Assembly (NCBI GenBank): GCA_948891265.1 | Contig: CAQUBD010000009.1 | Span: forward strand, 1 to 61,757 | Direction of reading: 5' to 3' | DNA length: 61,757 bases | Source: an uncultured Clostridia bacterium | GTDB lineage: Bacteria; Bacillota; Clostridia; TANB77; CAG-508 | In this document: piece by piece, positions 1 through 8,869 of the stretch | Layout of the letters: every line of letters begins with the position of its first letter | How positions within the stretch are numbered: position 1 is the first letter of the stretch | The notes under the pieces: generated by a model | What the model was told of the DNA's origin: nothing | Database searches by the model: none | The model's input: the letters and a program-made list of their open reading frames with translations, nothing else | Made by a program: the position numbers and the translations under genes

Positions 1-2
1 AA

Positions 3-1071
3 ATGAATAGAAATAGACAAGAAAAAGGTATAACTTTAATTGCGTTAGTAATAACGATAATAATACTTTTGATATTAGCAGGAATAAGTATAGCATCACT
101 AATTGGGAATGATGGATTGATAAATAAGGCAAAAATGGCAAAGGAAAAATCAGAGAAAGCAAGTATAATTGAACAAATACAAACTGATATAATGGCAAAA
201 CAAGCGGAAAGTATGAGTACAGATTTATCTCAAGATGAGTTAAAAGAGATATTAAATAAGTATGTAGAGAAAGAAGAAGATATAAAATATGACGAAACAG
301 ATACAAGTAAAATTGCTAGTATAATAGCTAAAAATGGAAATTATGAAATATTGTTATCTGACGTATGGGATGGAAAGACAGCTATTAAGAAAGGTTCTTC
401 AGGGAATAATACTGAAAATAATAATGCTGGACAAAACGCATCAAGTTCAGAGATTGCACAATTAAAAAGTGAGATTGAAAAATTGAATTCTATAGTAAAT
501 GAAATGAAAGAAGGTACAACAGGAAATAAAACATATTCGGTATTAGATAAAATATATCCAATAGGAAGTATTTATATGTCAGCAAATATATCAACAGTAG
601 AGGAGATGGAAGAAAAAATAGGTGGTAAATGGGAAAGGTATGGAGAAGGAAGAACGATAGTTGGGTCTGGAACTGGATTAACAGCTGGGACGACTGGTGG
701 TTCGCCAACTGCTACTTTAACAACTGCAAATATTCCAAGTCATACACATTCTATTCCTGCATTATCAGGAACAACGGATACTGATTCTATGTCTGGAGGA
801 ATGTGGGGGTTTTTCTCTGGAACTTGGAATCCTAATGGAATGATTTCGGTTACGAAGACAGATAAGCCAAGAACTCCATACTTTTATACAGCTACGACTG
901 AGCCTAGTGCATCTTGGATGGAGATTTGGAATAGATGGTATTATTTCTCACATTCTCATAGCCATAATGTGACAACGTCGGAATCAACTTCGGGTTCAAC
1001 ACGGTTCAGGGAATTCATTTAGTGTTCAAAATCCATATATTGCCACATATATATATAAAAGAGTAGGATAA
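3..1071 (+). CDS. Pilin-like N-terminus fused to a phage tail-collar-like domain, interrupted by CGG (+1 joined)
   Basis: The N-terminus carries a class III/type IV prepilin-like signal: basic residues, then Gly followed by ITLIALVITIIILLILAG. This should place it as a membrane-anchored, possibly processed surface filament or pseudopilin. Residues about 150-175 look coiled-coil. From about residue 183 (IYPIGSIYMS, then GGKWERYGEGRTIVG) it resembles the domain found at the ends of phage tail and baseplate proteins. The 0 frame ends at TAG 1020-1022 with an unrelated tail. If the C of the in-frame CGG at 1002-1004 is skipped, the reading continues GSGNSFSVQNPYIATYIYKR to TAA at 1069-1071, the typical end of this domain. 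The ATG lies at the window edge, so a ribosome binding site cannot be seen and the true start could be upstream. The exact role is unknown; adhesion or host contact is an inference. Confidence 0.7.
1002..1004 (+). other. Candidate +1 recoding site: in-frame CGG (ACA CGG TTC)
   Basis: 0-frame reading gives ACA-CGG-TTC and stops five codons later. Skipping the C gives ACA-GGT-TCA-GGG and restores the conserved QNPYI..YIYKR ending. Confidence 0.75.
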
Positions 1072-1103
1072 TTAACAATAATAATGGTAATTATAATAGT
1101 AAT

Positions 1104-1133
1104 AAAATAAGACCATATGGTTTTATTTTTTTT
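1104..1133 (+). terminator. Rho-independent terminator after the pilin-like gene
   Basis: Stem AAAATAAGACC / GGTTTTATTTT (one G-T pair) with an ATAT loop, followed by a T run. Confidence 0.8.
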
Positions 1134-1142
1134 GAGAAAAAA

Positions 1143-1171
1143 TTGTAAAGTTAAAGAAAATGTGCTAAAAT
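1143..1171 (+). promoter_or_regulatory. Probable sigma-A promoter of aspS
   Basis: TTGTAA (1143-1148), 17-bp spacer, TAAAAT (1166-1171), about 80 bp upstream of the aspS start. Confidence 0.5.
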
Positions 1172-1250
1172 AGAAAAGAAAATTAAAGATTGACTAATAA
1201 TATATATAATTATAAAGCCAAATTTATATCAAGAAAGGACAGGATTAAAA

Positions 1251-3005
1251 ATGTACAGAACAAAAACATGTGGAGAGTTAAATATATCAAATGAGAATGA
1301 AATAGTAGAGCTTGCAGGATGGATACAAAAAATAAGAAACCTAGGAGCAATGGTATTTATAGATTTAAGAGACCAATTTGGAATAACACAAATAGTTATA
1401 AATGATGAAGAAATACAAAAACGAGCAAAAGAACTTACAACAGAAAGTTGTATCCGCATATCTGGAAAAGTTGTGGAAAGAAGTAACAAAAATACAAAAA
1501 TTCCAACAGGGGAAATAGAAGTAATCGCAAATGAGATAGACGTACTAGGAAAATGCAAAAACATACTTCCATTTGAAATAAATACAGACCAAGAAGTAAG
1601 AGAAGATTTAAGACTAGAATATAGATTTTTAGATTTAAGAAATGAAAAATTGCATAACAATATTTTACTTCGTTCAAAAATATTAAAAACATTAAGAGAT
1701 AAAATGGATGAGCTAGGATTTGCAGAAATCCAAACGCCAATACTAGCAAACTCATCACCAGAAGGAGCAAGAGATTATCTAGTACCAAGCAGATTAAATC
1801 CAGGTGAATTTTATGCATTGCCACAAGCACCACAACAATTCAAACAACTATTAATGGTAGGTGGATTTGATAAATATTTCCAAATAGCACCATGCTTTAG
1901 AGATGAAGACCCAAGAGCAGATAGAGCTCCAGGAGAATTTTATCAATTAGACTTTGAAATGAGCTTTGCGACACAAGAAGATGTATTTAAAGTAATTGAA
2001 AATGTAGTACCATATACATTTGAGAAATTCACAAATTGGAAAGTTGATAAAGGGCCATTTATACGTATTCCATATAGAGAAGCAATGGAAAAATACGGAA
2101 TAGATAAACCAGACTTAAGAAATCCACTTATAATACAAGATGTAACAAAATGTTTTGCAAATTCAGAATTTAAAGCATTTGAAGGAAAGACAATAAAAGC
2201 AATAATAGTACCAAATGGAGCAGAGCAAGGAAGAAAATTCTTTGACAAAATGGCAGAATATGCTACATCAGATGAAGTTGGAGCTAAAGGATTGGCATGG
2301 ACAAAATATGAAGCAACTGGAGAAATTACAGGAGGAATAGCAAAATTTATTACAGAACAAATAAAAGAAGAATTAGAAAAAGAATATGGAATGGCTAAAA
2401 ACTCAAGTGTATTCTTTATAGCAGATGAATTCTTAAAAGCACAAAAAATTGCAGGGCTAGTAAGAATAGAATTAGGAAAAAGACTAGAACTATTAGAAAA
2501 AGATGTATATAGATTTTGCTGGATAGTAGACTTCCCAATGTATGAACTATCAGACGAAGGAACAATAGACTTTAATCATAACCCATTCTCAATGCCACAA
2601 GGTGGAATGGAAGCACTAGAAAACAAAGAACCATTAGACATATTAGCATATCAATATGACTTAGTATGTAACGGATATGAAATGGCATCAGGAGCAGTAA
2701 GGAACCACAATCCAGAAATAATGGTAAAAGCATTTGAAATAGCAGGATATGAAGAAGAAGAAATAAAAAATAGATTTGGAGCATTATACAATGCATTCCA
2801 ATATGGAACTCCACCACATGCAGGAGCAGCACCAGGAGTAGACAGAATGGTAATGCTAATAGAAGACTCACAAAACATAAGAGAAGTAATAGCATTCCCT
2901 AAAAACAAAAAAGCAAGAGACCTACTAATGAGAGCGCCATCAAAAGTTTCTGAACAACAACTAAAAGACGTACATATTAAGTTAGCCGTTAGCGAGAACG
3001 AATAG
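1251..3005 (+). CDS. aspS: Aspartyl-tRNA synthetase
   Basis: Cytoplasmic class II aminoacyl-tRNA synthetase that charges tRNA-Asp with aspartate. At 584 aa it has the normal bacterial length. It starts with the OB-fold anticodon-binding domain (about 1-105), followed by the catalytic core with motif 2 (FRDEDPRADRAPGEF), the bacterial GAD insertion (around FDKMAEYATSDEVGAKG) and motif 3 (GAAPGVDRMVMLI). A purine-rich AAAGGACAGG lies upstream of the ATG. The last residues (KLAVSENE) are encoded by the first unit of an 80-bp repeat that continues past the stop, so the natural C-terminal tail appears to have been replaced by repeat sequence. No in-frame CGG was seen. Archaeal/AsnRS types are excluded by the GAD domain. 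Confidence 0.97.
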   Translation: MYRTKTCGELNISNENEIVELAGWIQKIRNLGAMVFIDLRDQFGITQIVINDEEIQKRAKELTTESCIRISGKVVERSNKNTKIPTGEIEVIANEIDVLGKCKNILPFEINTDQEVREDLRLEYRFLDLRNEKLHNNILLRSKILKTLRDKMDELGFAEIQTPILANSSPEGARDYLVPSRLNPGEFYALPQAPQQFKQLLMVGGFDKYFQIAPCFRDEDPRADRAPGEFYQLDFEMSFATQEDVFKVIENVVPYTFEKFTNWKVDKGPFIRIPYREAMEKYGIDKPDLRNPLIIQDVTKCFANSEFKAFEGKTIKAIIVPNGAEQGRKFFDKMAEYATSDEVGAKGLAWTKYEATGEITGGIAKFITEQIKEELEKEYGMAKNSSVFFIADEFLKAQKIAGLVRIELGKRLELLEKDVYRFCWIVDFPMYELSDEGTIDFNHNPFSMPQGGMEALENKEPLDILAYQYDLVCNGYEMASGAVRNHNPEIMVKAFEIAGYEEEEIKNRFGALYNAFQYGTPPHAGAAPGVDRMVMLIEDSQNIREVIAFPKNKKARDLLMRAPSKVSEQQLKDVHIKLAVSENE

Positions 3006-3140
3006 TTCGAGCTTTACGGCTAACTTATGCAAATTAGCGAAGCGAATTTGTAAACATTAAAATAAGCCGTTGACGAGAACGAATAGTTCGAGCTTTACGG
3101 ATAACTTATGCAAATGAGCGAAGCGAATTTGTAAACATTA
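2981..3140 (+). repeat. Two tandem 80-bp repeats overlapping the aspS 3' end
   Basis: Units 2981-3060 and 3061-3140 are near-identical, with an exact 80-bp period. Each contains GAACGAATAGTTCGAGC and GCGAAGCGAATTTGTAAAC. Unit 1 can fold through GTTAGCCGT / ACGGCTAAC; unit 2 has mutations in these arms. Unit 1 begins inside aspS and encodes its last residues and stop. A related fragment (AAAGCGAATT ... CTTATGCAAA) lies at 54.1 kb. Confidence 0.85.
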
Positions 3141-3177
3141 TTAAATGCTATAATTTATACGCAAGGGGGAATAACAA

Positions 3178-3429
3178 ATGGAATATAGATATAAGCCACA
3201 AGGTGTATGTTCTTATGAAATGATAATAGAAATAGAAGGAGATACAATAAAAAAAGTTATAATAGAGGGTGGATGTGCAGGAAATACAGTTGGGGTATCA
3301 AGATTAGTAGAAGGGATGAAAATTGAAGAAGCAATAAAAAGATTAAAAGGAATACCATGTGGAATGAAAGGAACATCATGTCCAGATCAATTAGCAACAG
3401 CATTAGAGAATATTATCAAAAATAATTAG
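3178..3429 (+). CDS. TSCPD domain protein (TIGR03905-like)
   Basis: Small 83-aa protein with the diagnostic TSCPD motif near its C-terminus (GTSCPDQLATAL), plus conserved cysteines in GVCSYEM, GGCAGNT and GIPCGMKG. The TSCPD domain is also found at the end of some class II ribonucleotide reductases, and the free-standing proteins are widespread in Clostridia. The function is not established; a nucleotide- or metal-linked role would be inference. Strong ribosome binding site AAGGGGG just before the ATG. It is monocistronic, flanked upstream by the 80-bp repeats and downstream by a strong bidirectional terminator. Confidence 0.9.
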   Translation: MEYRYKPQGVCSYEMIIEIEGDTIKKVIIEGGCAGNTVGVSRLVEGMKIEEAIKRLKGIPCGMKGTSCPDQLATALENIIKNN

Positions 3430-3444
3430 AATAGGGTAGTTAAT

Positions 3445-3479
3445 AAAAGGAAATAAGAAACAAATTCTTATTTCCTTTT
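3445..3479. terminator. Bidirectional terminator between convergent genes
   Basis: Perfect 15-bp stem AAAAGGAAATAAGAA / TTCTTATTTCCTTTT with a 5-nt loop and A/T runs on both sides. It serves the TSCPD gene (+) and the Xre gene (-). Confidence 0.9.
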
Positions 3480-3852
3480 AAGCTGAAAGAATAAAGTCTT
3501 TATTAGCTAGTAATAATTTCTTTATTAAATCAATCTGATTCTTAGATAAATGAGAGGTATCTTCCAAAGAATATAATTTTTTTATTAATATAGCGATATT
3601 TAAATCAGAATCTTCATTTGAGACCTGAACATTTTTATCATCAGATATACCAAGTATATAGTCTAAAGAAACACTAAAAACAGAAGCTATTTTAGTGATA
3701 ACATCAAGACGTGGAATTCTTGCGCCTGTTAGATATCTACAAATAGTAACATTAGATGTACCAATTTCTTTTGCTAATTGAGTTTGAGTCATATTATTAT
3801 CATCTAATAATACAGTTAACCTATAACTAAATTTTTCCACATTGAAATCCAT
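3478..3852 (-). CDS. Xre-family helix-turn-helix regulator
   Basis: 124-aa DNA-binding protein. Residues about 8-65 form a Cro/CI-type HTH (MTQTQLAKEIGTSNVTICRY, then LDVITKIASVFSVSLDYILG). The C-terminal part is helical, ends with a Lys/Leu-rich segment and may mediate dimerisation. Ribosome binding site AGGAGG lies just before the ATG. The next gene upstream on the same strand encodes a polysaccharide deacetylase, but about 190 bp separate them, so the regulator may be independently transcribed. Target genes are unknown; the adjacent cell-wall genes are a guess. Confidence 0.9.
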   Translation of the reverse strand: MDFNVEKFSYRLTVLLDDNNMTQTQLAKEIGTSNVTICRYLTGARIPRLDVITKIASVFSVSLDYILGISDDKNVQVSNEDSDLNIAILIKKLYSLEDTSHLSKNQIDLIKKLLLANKDFILSA

Positions 3853-4038
3853 AGAAACCTCCTATATCAAATATTATAGAACTATAACTAATGAGGTCTA
3901 TAATATTTACCTAAGTTATAATAAATAAAATTAATTAACCAATTGGTAAAAGATAGAGATATATTATTAATAAAATGAATATATAACAGGAAAACAATAG
4001 CAAAATATAAATATAAAAACAACAAACTAAATATGAAC

Positions 4039-4837
4039 TTATTTAAGAAAGTCATAAAAGTTTCTAAATTCATATCCCTGATTTTTTAAATAATAAATAG
4101 AATCCTTTAAAACATTATATGTTTTATTAACATCAGTAGTATCATGCATCAGGATTATTAGATTTCCCTTATTTTTAGAAGACTTCTTTAAATTATTAAG
4201 TAATTGGGTATTAGACGTCTTTTGCTCAGAATCTCTATTTAGACAATTCCAATCAACATAGTGATAATCTAAACTAGCTAGTACATCTAGAGATTGCTTT
4301 TTTTGCTTAGAATACATATGAGACATATAACCGATTAGGGAATCTAAAAATGTGTGAGCAATAGTTTTCTACACCAATAGCTTTTGAAATTTCTAAGTCT
4401 GTATTTAGAATTTCATTTTTAAAGCTGTTCATATCTTTATAGAGTAATTTGTTATTATGATTATAACCATGATTAGCGATATAGTGTCCTTCTTGATATT
4501 CTCGTTTTACTAATTCAGGGTATTCTTTGACATGTTTTCCAACAACGAAAAAAGTTGCTATAACATTTTCTTCTTTTAGAATATCTAATATTTTGTTAGT
4601 TGCTGTAATTGTAGGTCCATCATCGAATGTCAGATATGCTTTTTTTTCATCAGATTCTGTAATATAATCTAAAGAAAGACCAAAATCCTTACTAAATAAT
4701 GAATTTTTACTTAATTCAATTGCAGAAGCAGAAGAAGGAAACGTCAAATAAGATGAAAATACGAAAAATAGGAAAAGAAATAAAAAAATAATAAAAAAAT
4801 ATAAAGAATATTGTTTTTTTATAAAAATAACTCGCAT
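4039..4837 (-). CDS. Polysaccharide (peptidoglycan/chitin) deacetylase, interrupted by CGG (+1 joined)
   Basis: Type II membrane or secreted enzyme of the NodB/PgdA family (CE4) that removes acetyl groups from cell-wall GlcNAc or MurNAc. N-terminal signal anchor (LYFFIIFLFLFLFFVFSSYL), then the metal-binding TFDDGPT motif, HGYNHN (HxxxH-type motif) and, in the second part, LIILMHDTTD. The 0 frame breaks after IFRFPN at the CGG codon 4333-4331. Skipping its C gives IFRFPN-GYMSHMYS and continues to the stop at 4039, for a total of 265 aa, normal for the family. The second reading frame has no ribosome binding site of its own and starts mid-domain. It sits next to a glycosyltransferase 51 gene on the same strand, consistent with wall maintenance. 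Confidence 0.8.
4331..4333 (-). other. Candidate +1 recoding site: in-frame CGG (AAT CGG TTA)
   Basis: 0-frame AAT-CGG-TTA leads to a stop 8 codons later. Skipping C gives AAT-GGT-TAT-ATG and joins FRFPN to GYMSHMYS, in keeping with the FRxPxG pattern of NodB-type deacetylases. Confidence 0.75.
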
Positions 4838-4916
4838 ATGAACACCTCTATATAATAATATATTTAGGAATAAAAAAAATACTACTCTTTATTAAAGAAT
4901 AGCATTTATAAATATA

Positions 4917-5603
4917 TTATTTTATAGACAGAGACTCATCTTTTGTAATATAGCCATATTGAAGCATTGTATTTAAAACATGATATTGACGTTTTTTTGC
5001 TAAATCTGGATTTACAGTTGGAGCGTAAACGGAAGGAGCATTTGGAACACCTGCAAGCATAGAACTTTCATCTAAATTTAAATCTTTTGGAGATTTATTA
5101 TAATATCCATAACTAGCATCATGAATTCCATAATATCCATCACCAAAATATGAAGTATTTACATATATTTCAAATATTTCTCTTTTAGTATAATTTTTTT
5201 CTAAATCATATGCAGCAAATATTTCAGCTATTTTTCTAACCCAAGATGTTTCCTGATTAAAAATAACATTTTTAGCAACTTGCTGAGTAATAGTACTACC
5301 ACCTTCTTGAAGTTTGCCATTTTTAATATTTGTAAAAATAGCTCGTCCAATTGCTATAAAATCAACAGGCCCATGGTCATAGTATCTATGGTCTTCAACA
5401 CTTATTACAGCATTCCTATAATATGAAGACATATCTTCAAATCTTACAAAATTTTCTTTACTTGTAATTTCATCAATTCTAGTAAGTAAAGGCTTTTCTT
5501 TTAAAGTTTTTGAATAATGAGAATGACCAATTAGAAATATTACTGAAGTAACTAGTAACATTAGGATAATAAGTGCAATAAATAATTTTTTTATAAATTT
5601 CAT
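4917..5603 (-). CDS. Monofunctional peptidoglycan glycosyltransferase (GT51)
   Basis: 228-aa membrane-anchored enzyme that polymerises lipid II into glycan strands. One N-terminal TM helix (LFIALIILMLLVTSVIFLIG) is followed by the GT51 domain. Conserved motif 1 is EDHRYYDHGPVD (catalytic Glu) and motif 2 is GGSTITQQVAKN. There is no transpeptidase domain, so it is a MtgA-like monofunctional form rather than a class A PBP. The length is normal. The neighbouring deacetylase on the same strand suggests a small envelope cluster, although about 80 bp separate them. Confidence 0.92.
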   Translation of the reverse strand: MKFIKKLFIALIILMLLVTSVIFLIGHSHYSKTLKEKPLLTRIDEITSKENFVRFEDMSSYYRNAVISVEDHRYYDHGPVDFIAIGRAIFTNIKNGKLQEGGSTITQQVAKNVIFNQETSWVRKIAEIFAAYDLEKNYTKREIFEIYVNTSYFGDGYYGIHDASYGYYNKSPKDLNLDESSMLAGVPNAPSVYAPTVNPDLAKKRQYHVLNTMLQYGYITKDESLSIK

Positions 5604-5720
5604 ATGTAATAACCTTTCATTTGTATTTCAAATATATTATACAATAAAAAGAAAAAAAAGCAAATAAAGTATGACCAAATGATTTTTAAGCAATTGCTAT
5701 ACAAATAAAGAAATTATAAG

Positions 5721-5749
5721 TTTACAAATTGAAAGTATTATGTTAAAAT
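5721..5749 (+). promoter_or_regulatory. Probable sigma-A promoter for the GNAT-like/M23 operon
   Basis: TTTACA (5721-5726), 17 bp, TAAAAT (5744-5749), about 60 bp upstream of the ATG at 5808. Confidence 0.5.
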
Positions 5750-5807
5750 TCTAAACAATAGAATATAAATATATTTTATTGTTAGTATGTTTTAAGAGGG
5801 AAGTAAT

Positions 5808-7142
5808 ATGTCTAATTTCAAGATATTAGAAGTTACAAAAGAAAATAAGAACGAATATTTAGATACAATAGCAGCACTAGAAGAAAAAGTATTGCAAGAC
5901 ATGGAGAATAAAGGAAAAATAGGACAATTATTTATCACAGGTAAAGAAGATATTGAACAATATGTAGAATCAGAGGATAACTCGGTAATAATTGCTATAA
6001 ATGCAGAAAGAAGGCTAAGAGCAGCAGCGTATATTACACAAAATCAAAAAGCATTTACATATAATGATATAACAAAATATTTCAAATATGGAGAAGAATA
6101 TAAAGAATATGTAAAAAGTTTATATAAAAATAGAGCAGAATATATAAAAAATATGTTGACTGCATATGATATAAAAATAAAAGCATATACATATGCAACA
6201 AATAAAATTTTAAAAGAATATCCACAATATAATACAATAATAGAATTTTTGGAAAATGAACTGAAAGACAAACAAAATAAATTTCATGAAAAAAGTATAT
6301 TAAGAGAACTAATAAATAAATATATGTCAGAATATATAGAAGATAAATTACCACAATATAAAAAATTATATGAGCAATTTTATTGGATAAATGCAGAAGA
6401 TATACAAATAGAAATGCAAAAGAATATAAATATGGATAATTTGAAAAATGGTACAGTAATAGAATATGAGAAATTTATAAATGGAGAAGAATCAAAAGAG
6501 CATACACAAATATTGCAACAAGGCAAGCTAAAAATATATCAAGAATGTAAAAATATGAAAAAATATTATACAGCAAATACAGAGAATTCAGTAGAAATTG
6601 ATACATATATAACAGATCCAGAAAGTAGGCAAAATGGCTTAGCAAAAATATTAGTTTATGAAGGAATAAAGAAACATATAGAAAGACATTTTGAAAATCC
6701 TGATAATGACGAAATATTTCTATGTTCAACTTTGCATAAAAGTAATTTATCGTCTAAATATGTATCTGAATTCTTTGGACTAAAAGACACTATATTTGTA
6801 AATAGAAGACAAGGAAGAGATAGAGAAGTGCATATTTGCAAAATACAAAGAGAAGAGGCTTCCGAATATTTAGACTATATCTCAAAAAAAATAGCAGTAT
6901 TATATGGATATAATCCAGACAAAAAAATGATAACGAAAGAAGAAAAGATAGAAATATTAAAAGAACAAATACAATACGAGAAAGAAGAAATACAAAGATT
7001 AAAAAGAAGCAAAAAAAGAAAAGGGAGAAAATTTAAGAGTATAAAAGGAATATTAAAAGGCAAAAGAAATAAAATTGATAAATTGAAAGATAGAATAAAA
7101 GAAGAAAAAAGAATACAATATGAGGAGGAAAACGGAAGATGA
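5808..7142 (+). CDS. GNAT-like acetyltransferase-related protein
   Basis: 444-aa cytoplasmic protein. The C-terminal half contains a GNAT-like acetyl-CoA motif (EIDTYITDPESRQNGLAKILVY, near 262-285), followed by a SSKYVSEFFGL element typical of the last GNAT strand. The N-terminal part (ALEEKVLQDMENKG, IIAINAERRLRAAAYIT) looks like an additional degenerate GNAT half, and residues 80-220 are Lys/Tyr-rich and helical. The tail (380-444) is a highly basic coiled coil. Ribosome binding site AGAGGGAAG precedes the ATG. The stop overlaps the start of the M23 peptidase gene (ATGA), so the two are translationally coupled. The substrate is unknown; an envelope-related acetylation role is inference from the partner gene. 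Confidence 0.6.
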   Translation: MSNFKILEVTKENKNEYLDTIAALEEKVLQDMENKGKIGQLFITGKEDIEQYVESEDNSVIIAINAERRLRAAAYITQNQKAFTYNDITKYFKYGEEYKEYVKSLYKNRAEYIKNMLTAYDIKIKAYTYATNKILKEYPQYNTIIEFLENELKDKQNKFHEKSILRELINKYMSEYIEDKLPQYKKLYEQFYWINAEDIQIEMQKNINMDNLKNGTVIEYEKFINGEESKEHTQILQQGKLKIYQECKNMKKYYTANTENSVEIDTYITDPESRQNGLAKILVYEGIKKHIERHFENPDNDEIFLCSTLHKSNLSSKYVSEFFGLKDTIFVNRRQGRDREVHICKIQREEASEYLDYISKKIAVLYGYNPDKKMITKEEKIEILKEQIQYEKEEIQRLKRSKKRKGRKFKSIKGILKGKRNKIDKLKDRIKEEKRIQYEEENGR

Positions 7143-7738
7143 GACAAACAGAATATATATGGCCAATAGAACCTAAATATAAAGTTGCAGAACATGACAA
7201 ATATGGAATAAGGAAAAATCATTATGTACTATTTAAAGAAAGACAACATTCAGGATTTGATATTACAGCAGATATTGGAACTGAAATTCATGCAATATCA
7301 AAAGGGATAGTATTGAAATCAGAATTTGATGGAACAACAACTGAAGGGTTTGATGCATTTAACGATGGTTATGGAAATAAAATAGAAGTGTTGGATGAAA
7401 GTGGAAAAAGAATAGTATATGCGCATTTAAGGCAATCATATGTAAATGAAGGAGAAGAGATAAAACAAGGAGATATAATAGGAATAACAGGATCAAGTGG
7501 AGGATCAAGAGTACCACATTTACATATAGAGATAAGAAAAACAAATACAGAAGAAACTGGATTAAAAAATACGATAGACCCATTAACAGTATTACCTAAA
7601 ATAGAACTAGATAAATTAGAAAAAGAATTTACATTACAACCATATGAACAATTATGGAAAAAACTTGTTTCGGAAAATCCGTGGGATTTTACCCAAAAAG
7701 ACATACCATATTCAGAAGATCCAGAATATATAAGATAG
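7139..7738 (+). CDS. M23-family metallopeptidase
   Basis: 199-aa LytM/lysostaphin-like zinc peptidase. Metal ligands are visible as HSGFD (HxxxD), the AHLR motif and HLHIE (HxH). The glycine-rich core GDIIGITGSSGGSRVPHLH is typical of peptidoglycan endopeptidases. No obvious N-terminal signal peptide or membrane helix is present, which is odd for a wall hydrolase; it may act inside the cell, be released by another route, or be a scaffold-type member. It overlaps the upstream GNAT-like gene by 4 bp (ATGA). A moderate hairpin with T run (AAAGG...CCTTTTT) follows the stop. Confidence 0.85.
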   Translation: MRQTEYIWPIEPKYKVAEHDKYGIRKNHYVLFKERQHSGFDITADIGTEIHAISKGIVLKSEFDGTTTEGFDAFNDGYGNKIEVLDESGKRIVYAHLRQSYVNEGEEIKQGDIIGITGSSGGSRVPHLHIEIRKTNTEETGLKNTIDPLTVLPKIELDKLEKEFTLQPYEQLWKKLVSENPWDFTQKDIPYSEDPEYIR

Positions 7739-7796
7739 AAAGGGCTATAAAGTCCTTTTTGTCAAGTAAAAGTAATAAATTGGCATAAAAAAGAAA

Positions 7797-7828
7797 AAGC
7801 CTACTGCAAAATAAGTAGACTTTTTATA
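7797..7828. terminator. Bidirectional hairpin terminator
   Basis: Imperfect stem AAAGCCTACT / AGTAGACTTT with A/T runs on both sides, between the convergent M23 gene and the small gene at 7832-8023. Confidence 0.65.
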
Positions 7829-7831
7829 ATT

Positions 7832-8023
7832 TCAGCGGTGAAGTAACTTATAATTAATAATTTTAACAGCATGAATATTAGGATACTTATTAGAGATTAG
7901 TTCTTCTATTGCTTTTATATAACTCATATATGGCCTATGGTAAGAAAGCTTAAAAGTAGTATTACCAAAAGAAACTAATCCGTTACAATCTTTGTAAGAA
8001 TAGCTAGCAAAAAAATTATACAT
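7832..8023 (-). CDS. Small hypothetical protein
   Basis: 63-aa protein that I do not recognise. A strong ribosome binding site (AGGAGGTGTAAAAA) precedes its ATG, and it has its own terminator downstream, which supports a real gene. The sequence is soluble-looking, with aromatic residues (NFFASYSYKDCNG, LSYHRPYMSYIKAIEEL) and no TM helix or known motif. About 290 bp separate it from the divergent HD gene. Confidence 0.6.
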   Translation of the reverse strand: MYNFFASYSYKDCNGLVSFGNTTFKLSYHRPYMSYIKAIEELISNKYPNIHAVKIINYKLLHR

Positions 8024-8225
8024 TTTTTACACCTCCTGAAAGGGAAAAGTAACTATAAATAGTTACACCATAAAGTTATTCTTGATATTATACCATAATA
8101 TACATAATGTGTCAATAGAAAGATAAGACTGTTTTTAACTATAACTCTTAAGTTTAAATATAAATAAAAAAGCTAAAACTTAAAAAATATTTATAAATAT
8201 TTACAAACAAAAATTTGCAAAAGTA

Positions 8226-8254
8226 TTGACATTTTACATTTATATTTATATAAT
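8226..8254 (+). promoter_or_regulatory. Consensus sigma-A promoter of the HD-ruvA-rarA region
   Basis: Perfect TTGACA (8226-8231) and TATAAT (8249-8254) with 17-bp spacing, about 60 bp upstream of the ATG at 8313. The rest of 8024-8312 shows only AT-rich sequence. Confidence 0.85.
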
Positions 8255-8312
8255 AGGCAAAGGAAATAGGAGAGAAATATAAAAATTAAAAAGTCAAGAA
8301 AGTAGGGTAAAA

Positions 8313-8867
8313 ATGAAAGAACAATTTTTAGAATTATTAAGACAAGTCAAAAGAGAAGGAATAGAAGAATTAATAGAATTTATAGAAAAAACAGACTTCT
8401 TCAAAGCACCAGCAAGCACAAGATTTCATGGAGATTATGAAGGGGGATTAGTAGAACATAGCATTAAAGTATATGAGATCTTAAAACACAAAGTAGAAAC
8501 AAATATAGAGCCATTAGAAATAAATCCTGAAACATTAATAATAGTACCATTATTACACGATCTATGCAAAGCAAATTTCTATAAAGTAGATTACAGAAAT
8601 GCAAAAAATGCACTAGGAGTATGGGAGAAAGTACCATACTACACAATAGATGACACAATACCATATGGACATGGAGAAAAATCAGTAATGATGATAACAG
8701 AATATATGAAACTAACCCCTGAAGAAAAATATTCAATACGTTGGCATATGGGATACACAGAACCAAAAGAATTATATAACACAATAGGTGCAGCATATAA
8801 AAAATATCCATTAGCATTATTAATGCATGAAGCAGACTTAGAGGCAACATATTTTTATGATATATAA
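8313..8867 (+). CDS. HD-domain hydrolase
   Basis: 184-aa cytoplasmic protein of the HD superfamily of metal-dependent phosphohydrolases. The metal ligand pattern is visible as H...(GGLVEHSIKVYEIL), HDLCK (the HD pair) and later His/Asp residues (YGHGEKS, RWHMG, MHEADLEA). This compact form resembles clostridial HD proteins annotated as hydrolases of unknown substrate. It is driven by a consensus promoter. The 58-bp GGGAC repeat begins right at its stop codon and separates it from ruvA. Confidence 0.85.
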   Translation: MKEQFLELLRQVKREGIEELIEFIEKTDFFKAPASTRFHGDYEGGLVEHSIKVYEILKHKVETNIEPLEINPETLIIVPLLHDLCKANFYKVDYRNAKNALGVWEKVPYYTIDDTIPYGHGEKSVMMITEYMKLTPEEKYSIRWHMGYTEPKELYNTIGAAYKKYPLALLMHEADLEATYFYDI

Positions 8868-8869
8868 AA

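Noticed and set aside
490..708. Long reading frames antisense to confirmed genes throughout the window
   Set aside because: They lie opposite conserved coding sequence, are Leu/Phe-rich as expected from AT-rich complement, and lack ribosome binding sites.
2981..3140. CRISPR array
   Set aside because: Only two units with no spacer; the repeats are direct 80-bp duplications. No cas genes were seen.
3888..4073. 61-aa hydrophobic minus-strand reading frame
   Set aside because: Overlaps the end of the deacetylase gene, has no ribosome binding site and consists of low-complexity AT-rich codons.
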